A stretch of 64,000 nt of DNA, from NCBI GenBank assembly GCA_003116975.1, contig BGKB01000029.1:248001-312000 (forward strand), written 5' to 3'. The notes under the pieces were generated by a model. The model was not told where the DNA came from, did not search any database, and saw only the letters and a program-made list of their open reading frames with translations. This DNA is from Aurantiochytrium sp. KH105. Taxonomy: Eukaryota > Sar > Bigyra > Thraustochytrida > Thraustochytriidae. The position numbers and the translations under genes are program-made. Below are positions 21,627 through 30,105 of the stretch, one piece after another. Every line of letters starts with the position of its first letter. Within the stretch, counting starts at the first letter, position 1.

Positions 21627-22093
21627 TTCGCCCCCCTACCGCCTTCCGTCGCCTGCCCGCGTGGGGGGCATCCAAGGCAGCATGCGGGCGACGTAAGGTA
21701 GCAAATTAGCCCGCCACTGACCCCGAACCCCCGTGAGGCCGCTGCGTAGGCCTCCATTATAAGTCTCTTCTTCCCCCAACCTCTCCTATAGGTCTCTTTC
21801 TACAAAAAACAGCAAGAAAACAAAATAAAATAAAACGAAATAAAATCGAAGCTGCGCAAAGATCCCAACGAGACTGGCCCACCGAACGTCGTCGCACGAA
21901 GCCCGAGCCGCCGCCCAGCAGAACCGAGCAAAGCCGCGCGGACGCCTGCGCCGACGGCGAGCTCGCTGCCAGAGCCCTTCCCGCTCGCGCCAGCAGCAGC
22001 AGCAGCAGCGCCCGGCCTCCGCCCCCCCTTCCCGGCGGGGGAGAAGCTGGACCAGCAGGTCTGAGCGGCGGCCCGGCCTGCCTTGCTCGCGGA
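21627..22093 (+). repeat. Long direct repeat, left copy (about 467 bp)
   Basis: This block matches 25989-26462 in the same orientation, with scattered substitutions and small indels. Shared landmarks are GGGGGGCATCCAAGGCAGCA, a TTATAAGTCTCTTC box at 21758, an A-rich AAAATAAAATAAAACGAAAT tract near 21820, and GCGGACGCCTGCGCCGACG near 21938. The match begins close to ATTCGCCCCCCT and ends at the CTCGCGG just before an acidic ORF. The flanks outside the blocks differ. Confidence 0.9.
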
Positions 22094-22635
22094 AGAAGAA
22101 GAGGAGGAAGAAGAGGAGGAAGAGGAAGAGGAAACGGATGAAGAATGCGACTTTCAAGCGAAGACTGAACAAGAGAAAGCCAAAGGCGAGGTCAAACCCG
22201 ATTATGCGGGCGAACCTGATCCCACTTTTCCCGAGGGAGGAACAAGTGGGTCCTCTGATCTGCAAGCTCTCATCGGAGCTAGCGAGATGCTGGAGACCGT
22301 CGACGAGACCCTCCTCAAGCAGGAGACGATGGGCTCGTTCGCCCACGAGTGGCTGAACTTACGCGGAGACACCCACGCCTACGACGAATGCAGAGAGGCC
22401 ATCGACGACGCGTGTAAGCGATCGGACAGAGGCCCTCGGGATGAACGCCAATGTCTCCTACGTCTCCTCCTTTATGCTCCTTCACACCACCTACGCGCAA
22501 CGCATGCTCTGCAAGTATGGCACGTACGAGAACATGCCGAAGAATGATGAGGTCAAGTGCCACTGCGCCTTCAAAATCCATAACGCCTTTCTGGCCCGGT
22601 CCAGACGCGCCGCCTACCTCGCCGAGATCATCTAA
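22083..22635 (+). pseudogene. Frameshifted ORF of unknown function beside the left repeat
   Basis: An open frame starts at 22083 with a 15-residue Glu-rich run, then reads ALIGASEMLETVDETLLKQE and ETMGSFAHEWLNLRGDTHAY. At about 22405-22440 the convincing protein signal moves to another frame, as NANVSYVSSFMLLHTTYAQR and LCKYGTYENMPKNDEVKCHC, and ends at a stop at 22635. A single-base indel would explain this; a normal intron does not, because the GTAAGC present there has no fitting acceptor. I do not recognise the protein. It converges on the Crinkler-like gene, leaving about 58 bp. Either the locus is decaying or the sequence has an error. Confidence 0.45.
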
Positions 22636-22693
22636 AACCCAGTACCCTTTTTGATGGTGCAAACCGAGAATTCTATTATAAAAAAAGTAAGTT

Positions 22694-25006
22694 TTACTGA
22701 CCTTCCGCTTTAGCAGTCCAACCGTCGCCGTCCTGCGTTTCCTCCATAGGGGGCTTAGATTCACGCTCGTTGTTAAAGGGAACGGGTAAAGTTGGACTCA
22801 AGCGGTGCCAGATCTTCTTTCCCGTCTTCATCGGAGTGCCTGTTACCGTGCGGTTGAAGATCTTGAACAATTCGCGCATCTCCTCCTGGGCGAGAAGGTC
22901 CTCGCAGTTCTCACCGGCGCTCTCAAAGTCGATGATCTTGACGCCGCGCTCCGGGTGGATGACAATGTTCCGCGCCGCGATGTCATTGTGAAGAATTCCG
23001 CAGGAGTGAATAGCCGCCAGCGCCTCGTGAGCCGCGTCGAAGTGGGTCTCGAGAAGTTCAGCACGTTCGTCAGCGTTCGATGCGGCCATCAGGAGCCGCT
23101 CCAACGACTCCCCCTCGTCCGAAACGGCCAGAACGAAAGGCATTGTCGCATATGAGCCAGCGTAGATGAGAAACGGGATTGCAATGCCCTGCAAAGAGGC
23201 CAACGTCACTTCATAGACCCAGCGCTCGTTCTGCAGAGCAGATTTGGCCGCGTCGTTCTCATCTGGTCTTCTGGGCAAGAGGGAGTAAGCCCAACGTTTG
23301 ACGATCATTGGTGCACCAGCTATCGCGCACCGGTCCACAATCGTTCGCGAGTTGCGGTGAAGATTCGTGCCGTCGAGAGGGAGGTAGAAATCCTCCTCAG
23401 ACAGAGGCAGGACTCGTCGCACCGCGTCGATCGCGTTCTGTCGCGTCGGTTGTCGACCTCCATTGTACTTTTGTTGGCAGAACAACGCGAACTTATCTGC
23501 AAATGACTTGCTGATCTTGGTGTCGAGGTCCTGCTTTCCATCGGTTGCAAGTGTGTCTGCAAACGTTCGAAAGGTAGGTTTATTATGGTTCTTCATCGCC
23601 TGGTAAAGCGTGCCATTGCCCTTGTCCAAACCTAAACCGGTGGCCTTGTCATCCTTGAGCGCAAGTGTAATGATGCCGAGGTATGCCCGTCGCACCGCGC
23701 TGAGACCTTTTCCAGTACAGGCGTCAAATCCCTGTGAGATCTCCAAAAGCCCCAATTTGTTTCTGCGACAGAACCAGGTCTTGTCGAATGTTGAGAGGGT
23801 GCCATATTTAAGCCCAGTGGACACCATGTAAGTGAAGATCTGAGAGATAGGTGCGACGAATTTGAAAAAGTAAGGTGGTCTCTTGCACGCCTCAAATCGT
23901 TTCCATATAGCCACCAGGTCCAGATTCTGGAAAACATTCTTGCCTTCATCCATCGTGTCATGCGATTTCACCGACGCCTGGGACGAGCTGACGCTACTTT
24001 GCGAGCTTGTACGACGACGATGGCGATGCCCAAGCTTAACGGGGACCTTTTTGCGCGTTTCCTTGTCCATCTTGAACTCGGCCCCCTCCTCGGGCACGAA
24101 CGGAAAAGCTTTTGGGGCTTTGTGCTCGTGCACGAGGAAAACGATGCTGTCGCTATTGGGATTCATCTCATGAAAGGACGACAACAGTTGGAGCTTTGAT
24201 GTGTCGGAGTCTCGCATCTTGCGAGTCCAGGTGATGTCAACGCGCCCACCGGTCCAAGGACCTTCCTCTTGGTACATCTTGATGTCCGGTGAACTGGGAG
24301 CAAGCTCAAAATACCGTCGAATCTGTTCAAGTCCCGAGACAATCATCTTGCCCTGCGCTGTGAACTCGTTGTCACCACAGTCGAATTCTTTTAGTGGCGC
24401 CCATAAATCGATCCCCATTCGGATGTCGTCACCGAGAGGCAATTGTCTCAGAAATACGTCGGCTGCAAAAGTGGTCCATTCTCTTACCGCAATTGGGTTC
24501 AGGAAGTCGTGATCGATTTCCTTTTGCGAGACTGATGGGACATGTGGCACTCGAGACGTACTGGAGTAGGCCGTATTGCGAATAGTTGTTTCGACGCATG
24601 GCTGGCTGATCAGAACGGACACCTTTTTCTTGTTCGCGTTCTTAATTCTCTCTTCAGCTTCGGCCTTTGTAGATTGCAGTTTCGTCTGATTAGCGACTGC
24701 GAGGTGCTTCTTGAAAGCAGCCTTCAGATCCGGGCGTTCTCGCTTCGTGAAAACGTTCTTTCCGAACGTGCTTTTAATTCTGGTGTACAGCTCGTCTGCT
24801 TCCGCGATCAGGTCCACCTCACCGGCTTCCCCCCAAGCTTTAAGCTGCGCCAGAGTGATGTTTTCTTTGAAATCCTCGATGGCCGACTTGGACATCGAGG
24901 AGTCCTCGTCCAAGTCGCTCTCCTCAGCGTCCTCCTCATCTCTGCTTTTACTCATCGCAGCGTCGCTCGCCGAGGGCGCGCCGCTGGTCGTGCCTGGTCT
25001 CTCCAC
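22694..25006 (-). CDS. Crinkler/FunK1-like protein: PD-(D/E)XK-like region plus kinase-like domain
   Basis: The 770-residue single-exon protein may start at Met1 or at Met18 (MSKSRDEEDAEESD). After an acidic N-terminus and a helical Lys-rich segment, residues about 250-300 contain GGRVDITWTRK and, about 35 residues on, VFLVHEHKAPKAF. The D...ExK spacing resembles the PD-(D/E)XK nuclease core. The C-terminal 220 residues are kinase-like: MIVKRW (Lys about 569), ILHNDIAARNIVI (catalytic loop Asp about 673) and KIIDFESAG, where DFE replaces the usual DFG. The glycine loop is not evident. This order recalls Crinkler-RHS-type and FunK1 proteins of oomycetes, fungi and relatives. No signal peptide or LFLAK motif is seen, so an intracellular conflict or genome-defence role is as likely as secretion. 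The gene sits between two direct repeats. Confidence 0.65.
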   Translation of the reverse strand: MERPGTTSGAPSASDAAMSKSRDEEDAEESDLDEDSSMSKSAIEDFKENITLAQLKAWGEAGEVDLIAEADELYTRIKSTFGKNVFTKRERPDLKAAFKKHLAVANQTKLQSTKAEAEERIKNANKKKVSVLISQPCVETTIRNTAYSSTSRVPHVPSVSQKEIDHDFLNPIAVREWTTFAADVFLRQLPLGDDIRMGIDLWAPLKEFDCGDNEFTAQGKMIVSGLEQIRRYFELAPSSPDIKMYQEEGPWTGGRVDITWTRKMRDSDTSKLQLLSSFHEMNPNSDSIVFLVHEHKAPKAFPFVPEEGAEFKMDKETRKKVPVKLGHRHRRRTSSQSSVSSSQASVKSHDTMDEGKNVFQNLDLVAIWKRFEACKRPPYFFKFVAPISQIFTYMVSTGLKYGTLSTFDKTWFCRRNKLGLLEISQGFDACTGKGLSAVRRAYLGIITLALKDDKATGLGLDKGNGTLYQAMKNHNKPTFRTFADTLATDGKQDLDTKISKSFADKFALFCQQKYNGGRQPTRQNAIDAVRRVLPLSEEDFYLPLDGTNLHRNSRTIVDRCAIAGAPMIVKRWAYSLLPRRPDENDAAKSALQNERWVYEVTLASLQGIAIPFLIYAGSYATMPFVLAVSDEGESLERLLMAASNADERAELLETHFDAAHEALAAIHSCGILHNDIAARNIVIHPERGVKIIDFESAGENCEDLLAQEEMRELFKIFNRTVTGTPMKTGKKIWHRLSPTLPVPFNNERESKPPMEETQDGDGWTAKAEGQ

Positions 25007-25988
25007 ACGCGCGCGCGTGCCGCTCGCTGCCCGGGAGCGCCTGCTTGGGATGGAGCGGGGCGCGGTTGCTTCTCTGCTTGCTTGTCCGTGTGGCTATTCG
25101 GAAACTGCTGGCCGCTGCACGTGCGACAGGTACGCAATTGGCAGCTGGTTCTGCTCCTGCAGCTGCTGTGGACGCCGTGCGTGGAGCTGCAGTTGACGCC
25201 GTGCGTGGAGCTGCAGCTGCTGCAGCTGCTGCTGCTACTACTACTACCGCATTCTTCGGCCCTCATCCATCCTCGAACGTTCGCAAGAAGAGCAGCTGCA
25301 GCGATAGCGACGTGAGCGGAGAAGGCGAAGAGCCGGCTTCCAACACGTGAGACAGCTCACCACATTATGGAGATGGCGACGGCGATGACGATAGCGACAG
25401 CGAGGCTGACGTGCAAGAAGATGAAGTCACCTCCACGGGCAAGCGGCGCACAGTCAAGCTTCGCGACACAGAGAAGAATCGAGTGTCTGCTCTTTGCAAG
25501 GAAGTGTCGAGAATCAGCATGAAAGATGCTCAAGCACCCTATGGTTCTTTCAATTTTCGAGCGTGGATCTTCGAGCACCCGTGGCGGCTTTATCTGACTC
25601 GTGAGGAAGTCTTCGCTCGCCCTTGCGCGATTCGGTGGCCATCCAAATTATTGAGTGAAGACCGCCATGCTGGCTGAGCTAGGGTCATTTTTTTGGCATC
25701 GGCCATGGCGTAGCCAAGATAATCTCGATCTCAGTCGCTACTGTACAGTCTGCTGGGAGACGAAAACAGGCAGTGGGCGTCAGGATAGCAATGACTGTAG
25801 CAAGCCCAGGAGGCTGTGGACCATGGAGGAGCTCAGGGTGCTACATTGAAGTCACTTCAAAAAAGTCTCTGCACCGCGGGCCTTGAGCCTTCTTTGCAAA
25901 GTTTCAAGTAAGGACGGAGTTCTCATGAACTCCTACAAGAGCCTGTCACCCCCCTTTTTTCACCTCATGCGTCTAATCATCGACGTAT
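25007..25988. other. Upstream of the Crinkler-like gene; GC-rich repeats and ORF scraps
   Basis: The region contains two tandem copies of a 24-bp unit (GACGCCGTGCGTGGAGCTGC core, 25171-25218), followed by CTG/CTA triplets to about 25247. A plus-strand open frame of roughly 100 residues at about 25371-25677 (TGKRRTVKLRDTEKNRV, then GSFNFRAWIFEHPWRLYL) looks partly protein-like but is unrecognised. It may be a gene fragment. The Crinkler-like gene's promoter must lie here. Confidence 0.5.
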
Positions 25989-26462
25989 TTCGCCCCCCTG
26001 CCGCCTTTTGTCGCTCGCCCCCGTGGGGGGCATCCAAGGCAGCATGCGGGCGACGTAAGGTAGCAAATTAGCCCGCCACTGCCCCGAACCCCCGTGAGGC
26101 CGCGGTGTAGGCCTCCTTTATAAGTCTCTTCTTTCCCCAACCTCTCCCATAGGTCTCTTTCCACAAAACACAGCAATAAAACAAAACGAAACAAAATAAA
26201 ATAAAACGAAATAAAATCGAAGCTGCGCAAGATCCCAACGAGATTGGCCCACCGAGCGCCGCCGCACGAAGCCCGAGCCGGCGCCCAGCAGGGCCACGCA
26301 CGGCCGCGCGGACGCCTGCGCCGACGCGAGCTCGCTGCCAGAGCGCTCCCCCTCCGCCAGCAGCGGCAGCAGCGGCGCCCGGCCTCCGCTGCCCCCTTCT
26401 TCCCGGCGGCGGAGAGGCTGAACCAGCCGGCTGAGCGGCGGCCGGCCGGCCTTGCCTCGCGG
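25989..26462 (+). repeat. Long direct repeat, right copy (about 474 bp)
   Basis: This is the same-orientation partner of 21627-22093, 4.36 kb away. It keeps the TTATAAGTCTCTTC box (about 26119) and the A-rich tract (about 26190), and it ends at CTCGCGG. It lies 435 bp upstream of the SYLF-WW-SH3 start codon, so it probably contributes to that gene's promoter or 5' UTR. Confidence 0.9.
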
Positions 26463-26771
26463 CCGCGACGCCCAGACAGGCAGAGTCCATTCCCAGGGCG
26501 AGGGCGAGCACGAGCACGAGGAGGACGGCGGCGAGCGGGCGGGCGCGGAGACGGAGACGCAGCTCCTCCTGCCGCCGGTCGCATCGACGCGGCGAGCAGC
26601 AGCTGGCAGAGCCGAGCGGAGGTCCCGGACCGAAGTCGAGGAGAAGAAAGAAGCGAGAAGCCAGCGACTCGACACTCTCTCTCAGGCAGACAGCGGAGCG
26701 AGGCCGACCGTGTGTCTGGCGGCGACGGCTCCCACTCTTTCCGGGAGAGAAGACAGCGCGCTCTCGGCGAG

Positions 26772-26829
26772 TCAGACAGACAGCCAGCCAGCCAGCGAGC
26801 CAGCAAGCAAGCAAGCAAGCAGGCAAGCA
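26772..26829 (+). repeat. CAGC/AAGC tetranucleotide repeats in a 5' leader
   Basis: GACAGACAGCCAGCCAGCCA grades into AGCAAGCAAGCAAGCAAGCA about 70 bp before the SYLF gene start codon. A comparable GGCA run precedes the complex I subunit gene. Confidence 0.85.
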
Positions 26830-26897
26830 AATCCCAATCGCACGCCGCCGGACGAGGAAGCGACGACCGGGAGCACATACAAGCCGGAGCTGCCAAG

Positions 26898-28217
26898 ATG
26901 TCGAAGCGTTTCTCGCTCGAAGGGTACACGGACAAATGCATCCGGATGCTCAATGACATGGTGAACCCCAAGTACGTCAAGGCGGATAAGCAGATCCCCG
27001 CGACGCTCTTACGGCACTGCGAGGGCATTGCCTTCATCACCATCTTCAAGGCCGGAATGTTCATGTTGGGCGGCAACGTTGGAGGAGGCTGCGTTATCGC
27101 CAAGGTCAAGGACCCAAACTCGCCCCGGGGATGGCGCTGGAGTGGCCCGGCGTCCGTCACCGTCGGTGGTCTCGGCGGTGGTTTCGTCTTTGGCGCCGAG
27201 AAGATCGATTCTCTCATTATTCTCAACACCAAAACGGCCGTTCGCGCCTTCATGGGCAAGGGTCAGGTCACGCTTGGCGGAAATGTTGCTCTTGCAGCCG
27301 GTCCTGTTGGCCGCGAGATCGAGGCTCACGCCGGCATCTCCGCCAACAAAAAGGTCGTCGCGGCCTACTCGTACAGCAAGGCGCAGGGCCTCTTCATCGG
27401 CTTCACACTCGAGGGCGCGCTGCTCGTGTCGCGATCCAAGGACAACATCAAGTACTACAGTGACCAATCGGCCACAGCTGAGCGCATTCTGATGGGCGAA
27501 ATTCGTCCACCTCTTCAAGTCGACACCCTGCATCGTGAACTCTACGCAATCCACGACCGCAAGGGCGATTACGCTGCCCTCGAACGCATGAGCGGGTCAT
27601 CTACAAACTCGAGCTTTCCCACGGGCGCGTCCTCCGTTGCTAGCAACCCGCCCAGCGTGCAGAGCGCTGCTCCAGTATCGGATCTCCCTCCCAATTGGCG
27701 ACGCGTTTTTACAGCGGACGGTAAGCCTTACTACCATAACACCGCCACCAACGAGACCTCATGGGAGATGCCCGCCCCTGCGTCTGTGCCGGCACCTCCC
27801 TCGTCCAATCCTTCTCAAGCCGGACAGGGCGCTTCTCCCTTTTCTAATGCAGCACCATTTCAGTACCAGCAGCAACAGGGAAGCCAGGTGCCCGTGGCCA
27901 AGATTGAGCAACCCTCTTCGCAGCACATTCCGCTTGCGCAAAGCGTGTCTGGGCAGTCGTCGCAAAACCCCTTCCAGAGCGCAAGCTCATCGCGATCAAT
28001 GGCAACCATGCCACCTCGCCCTGCGCGAGCACCTGCTCCCGCACGCAACGACACGGCGCTGGCCATGTATGATTATAATGCTGCGCAGGCCGACGAACTT
28101 TCCTTCAAGGCCAACGACCGAATCACGGTTTTGGATAAGAGCGACGCGAACTGGTGGAAATGCTCCGTTAATGGCAGATCTGGTATGGCACCATCAAACT
28201 ACCTCAAAGCTGACTAA
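26898..28217 (+). CDS. SYLF-WW-SH3 protein (SH3YL1/Ysc84-like)
   Basis: The start is GCCAAGATG at 26898; the longer open frame upstream runs through the direct repeat and leader and is not coding. The protein has 439 residues. Residues 1-225 form a SYLF (DUF500) lipid-binding domain: ATLLRHCEGIAFITIFKAGM, SVTVGGLGGGFVFGAEKID and GREIEAHAGISANKKVVAAY are family hallmarks. A WW domain follows at about 262-292 (LPPNWRRVFTADGKPYYHN then TSWEMP), then a Ser/Gln/Pro-rich linker, and an SH3 domain closes the protein at about 385-439 (ALAMYDYNAAQADELSFK, NWWKC). Yeast Ysc84 and animal SH3YL1 link phosphoinositides to actin assembly at endocytic sites; a WW between SYLF and SH3 is not found in those two. 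It converges on the TPR-like gene only 55 bp away. Confidence 0.9.
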   Translation: MSKRFSLEGYTDKCIRMLNDMVNPKYVKADKQIPATLLRHCEGIAFITIFKAGMFMLGGNVGGGCVIAKVKDPNSPRGWRWSGPASVTVGGLGGGFVFGAEKIDSLIILNTKTAVRAFMGKGQVTLGGNVALAAGPVGREIEAHAGISANKKVVAAYSYSKAQGLFIGFTLEGALLVSRSKDNIKYYSDQSATAERILMGEIRPPLQVDTLHRELYAIHDRKGDYAALERMSGSSTNSSFPTGASSVASNPPSVQSAAPVSDLPPNWRRVFTADGKPYYHNTATNETSWEMPAPASVPAPPSSNPSQAGQGASPFSNAAPFQYQQQQGSQVPVAKIEQPSSQHIPLAQSVSGQSSQNPFQSASSSRSMATMPPRPARAPAPARNDTALAMYDYNAAQADELSFKANDRITVLDKSDANWWKCSVNGRSGMAPSNYLKAD

Positions 28218-28272
28218 ATACTCGTGTAGTAGTACATGTACGGAATCTGCTCTCTTTATTCATAAAATACTG

Positions 28273-29472
28273 TTATTGTAGTGGACGAAGCCGTGAACCC
28301 GGCTCCCAGAGCGTTTTACGTGAGCGCGGGAATTTGCATGCAGGAGACCGTGATGGTGATGATAATACCTGCAAATTAGGAACGCACCCGGCTCTCTCTG
28401 TATTTTGTTGTGGAGGCGGCGAGGTGCGAGGGGGTGCAAAGCACGAAGAAGAAGAAGATGGCGAAGACGACGATGATGATGATGACGATGACGATGACAG
28501 TGGTGAAAGATTTGACTCTTCGATTCGACGGTCTCTCCCACATTCAACGCGCAAGTGCTGCGGAGAAGCTTGACGCGCCGTCTTCATCTTCACAGACGAC
28601 TTCGCAGCTTTTTGCTGTTTTTTCATCGCTTTTTCTCGCGCCGAGAATAGGCGAGCGCGCTCTTGCCGACGAGACACCCACATTTCAGCCTCTTTGTTCT
28701 CAAGCTTGTCATCGACGCGACGCAACTGTTTCTTTCCATCTCGAGCTTGCGCCGCATTCTCTGCGCCTACGTTTGCCTTCAAGAGAGCTTCCGCAAGCTT
28801 CAGAGCCTTTTCGGCGCTCTTGCGTCCTGGTCGTTGGCGAGTAGAAATAGACTCGGCGCAAGCTTTCCAGCTCCTAAGAAAGCTCGTCGCAAGTTGCTTG
28901 TCACCACTTGCGCTAGCCAGAAGAAACGCTTCTTTGTAGACGTCATGCGCACGTTCGTAATTTCGATTGCCTTCCAGGACAATGGCAAAGGTGTGCAAGG
29001 CCACAGGGAGCAGCTGGGTGAGCTCGAGCTGCTCGCAAGCGTTGACGGTCGCACGTGCAAATGGAAAAGCGTCAGAGAATCTCTTGTTGGCAACGAGTAG
29101 AGAAGTGAGTCTCAAGAGCACTTCTGGCGACAGCTCATCGAGTGCAAGCGCAGATGAAAAACGCTCTAATTTGACTAAAGCCGTCGTTGCATTTCCACTT
29201 TCCTGAAGGAGTTTAGCCTGCCAGTCGACCAGTTCGCAGCCAAGAGGATATTGCTTGAGAGCACAGCTTTCTCGGGCCAAACGCCCACAAAGTGCGGCTG
29301 CTCTTCGTTTTTCTCGCGGCGAGCATTTGACGCCGCGCGCAAGGAACGAAAGGAGACGAATGCCTACGCTCTCTACTGCATTTGCATTCTTACCAAATGC
29401 GCCCTCAGCGGCAAGTCGCTCCATCTTTTTGAGCACGTCATCACCTTCGTATCGTGCGAACAAGTCGGCCAT
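28273..29472 (-). CDS. TPR-like helical protein with Ser-rich tail
   Basis: The 399-residue single-exon frame starts MADLFARYEGDDVLKKMERL. Residues 1-210 are regularly spaced helices with TPR-like spacing (e.g. SDAFPFARATVNACEQLELT, then VYKEAFLLASASGDKQLATS). A Lys/Arg/Glu-rich coiled segment follows to about 300. The tail is a poly-Ser run and proline patches. The last 60 residues are low quality and contain GCAG/GTATTA, so a 3' intron cannot be excluded. Function is unknown; such repeats usually act as protein-binding scaffolds. It is tail-to-tail with the SYLF gene. Confidence 0.65.
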   Translation of the reverse strand: MADLFARYEGDDVLKKMERLAAEGAFGKNANAVESVGIRLLSFLARGVKCSPREKRRAAALCGRLARESCALKQYPLGCELVDWQAKLLQESGNATTALVKLERFSSALALDELSPEVLLRLTSLLVANKRFSDAFPFARATVNACEQLELTQLLPVALHTFAIVLEGNRNYERAHDVYKEAFLLASASGDKQLATSFLRSWKACAESISTRQRPGRKSAEKALKLAEALLKANVGAENAAQARDGKKQLRRVDDKLENKEAEMWVSRRQERARLFSAREKAMKKQQKAAKSSVKMKTARQASPQHLRVECGRDRRIEESNLSPLSSSSSSSSSSSSPSSSSSCFAPPRTSPPPQQNTERAGCVPNLQVLSSPSRSPACKFPRSRKTLWEPGSRLRPLQ

Positions 29473-30105
29473 GCCGCTTGCATGCCGCTGGAATAAAGTT
29501 TGACAAGCAAAAATTCTTTTGATCGGGAAATGTCCGTTGGAGCGGGTCAGTACTGTGATTGGGACTCATAGCAGAGAAGAATTGGGCCTGTCAGAGCAGA
29601 GCAGTGACTCTCAGACGACTGACTCATGAAAAGTCTGCTTCATTGCCAAGTTGGCATCAACGGTGCCCGTCACTTTTCTATTAATTTATTTCTTGTGGAC
29701 TCGCGTGTGGTACGGCGCATTCATTACACAACAGCACATTGCAGCAGAGCTTGGACCAAGCGCACAATGCCAATGGGTGATGTCAAAAGCGTCGAACTGG
29801 AGTTGATCTTGCTTTTTGCACCCTTGTTGGTGAATACTTGACTGCGTGGAGAGCCGACATTTGTCCTTCATGGAAACAATGGGTACCTGTCCGCAGATGC
29901 AGAATGCAAATACGGCAAGTACGTCTGGAATATGACCGTAAACATGCGTGGATTGCAATAGTACATGCAGAAAAATCGTTCGTTGTTTTTGTTTCGTCAT
30001 GGTCGTTGGTTTCGTTTTATTACTTCATCATCATCACCAAAGGTGATTCCAGCACTTCTTCAAATTCGGCAGAGAAAATTGCGCGTCATCATCAACTTCG
30101 TTTCA
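29473..30105. other. Intergenic, nothing recognised
   Basis: This 633-bp gap contains the upstream region of the TPR-like gene and the 3' flank of WEE1. It is comparatively AT-rich from 29840 on. The only ORFs are short and not protein-like. Confidence 0.6.

Noticed and set aside
21627-26462. Classical LTR retrotransposon
   Set aside because: Paired direct repeats are present, but no reverse transcriptase, integrase, protease, primer-binding site or target-site duplication is visible between or around them.
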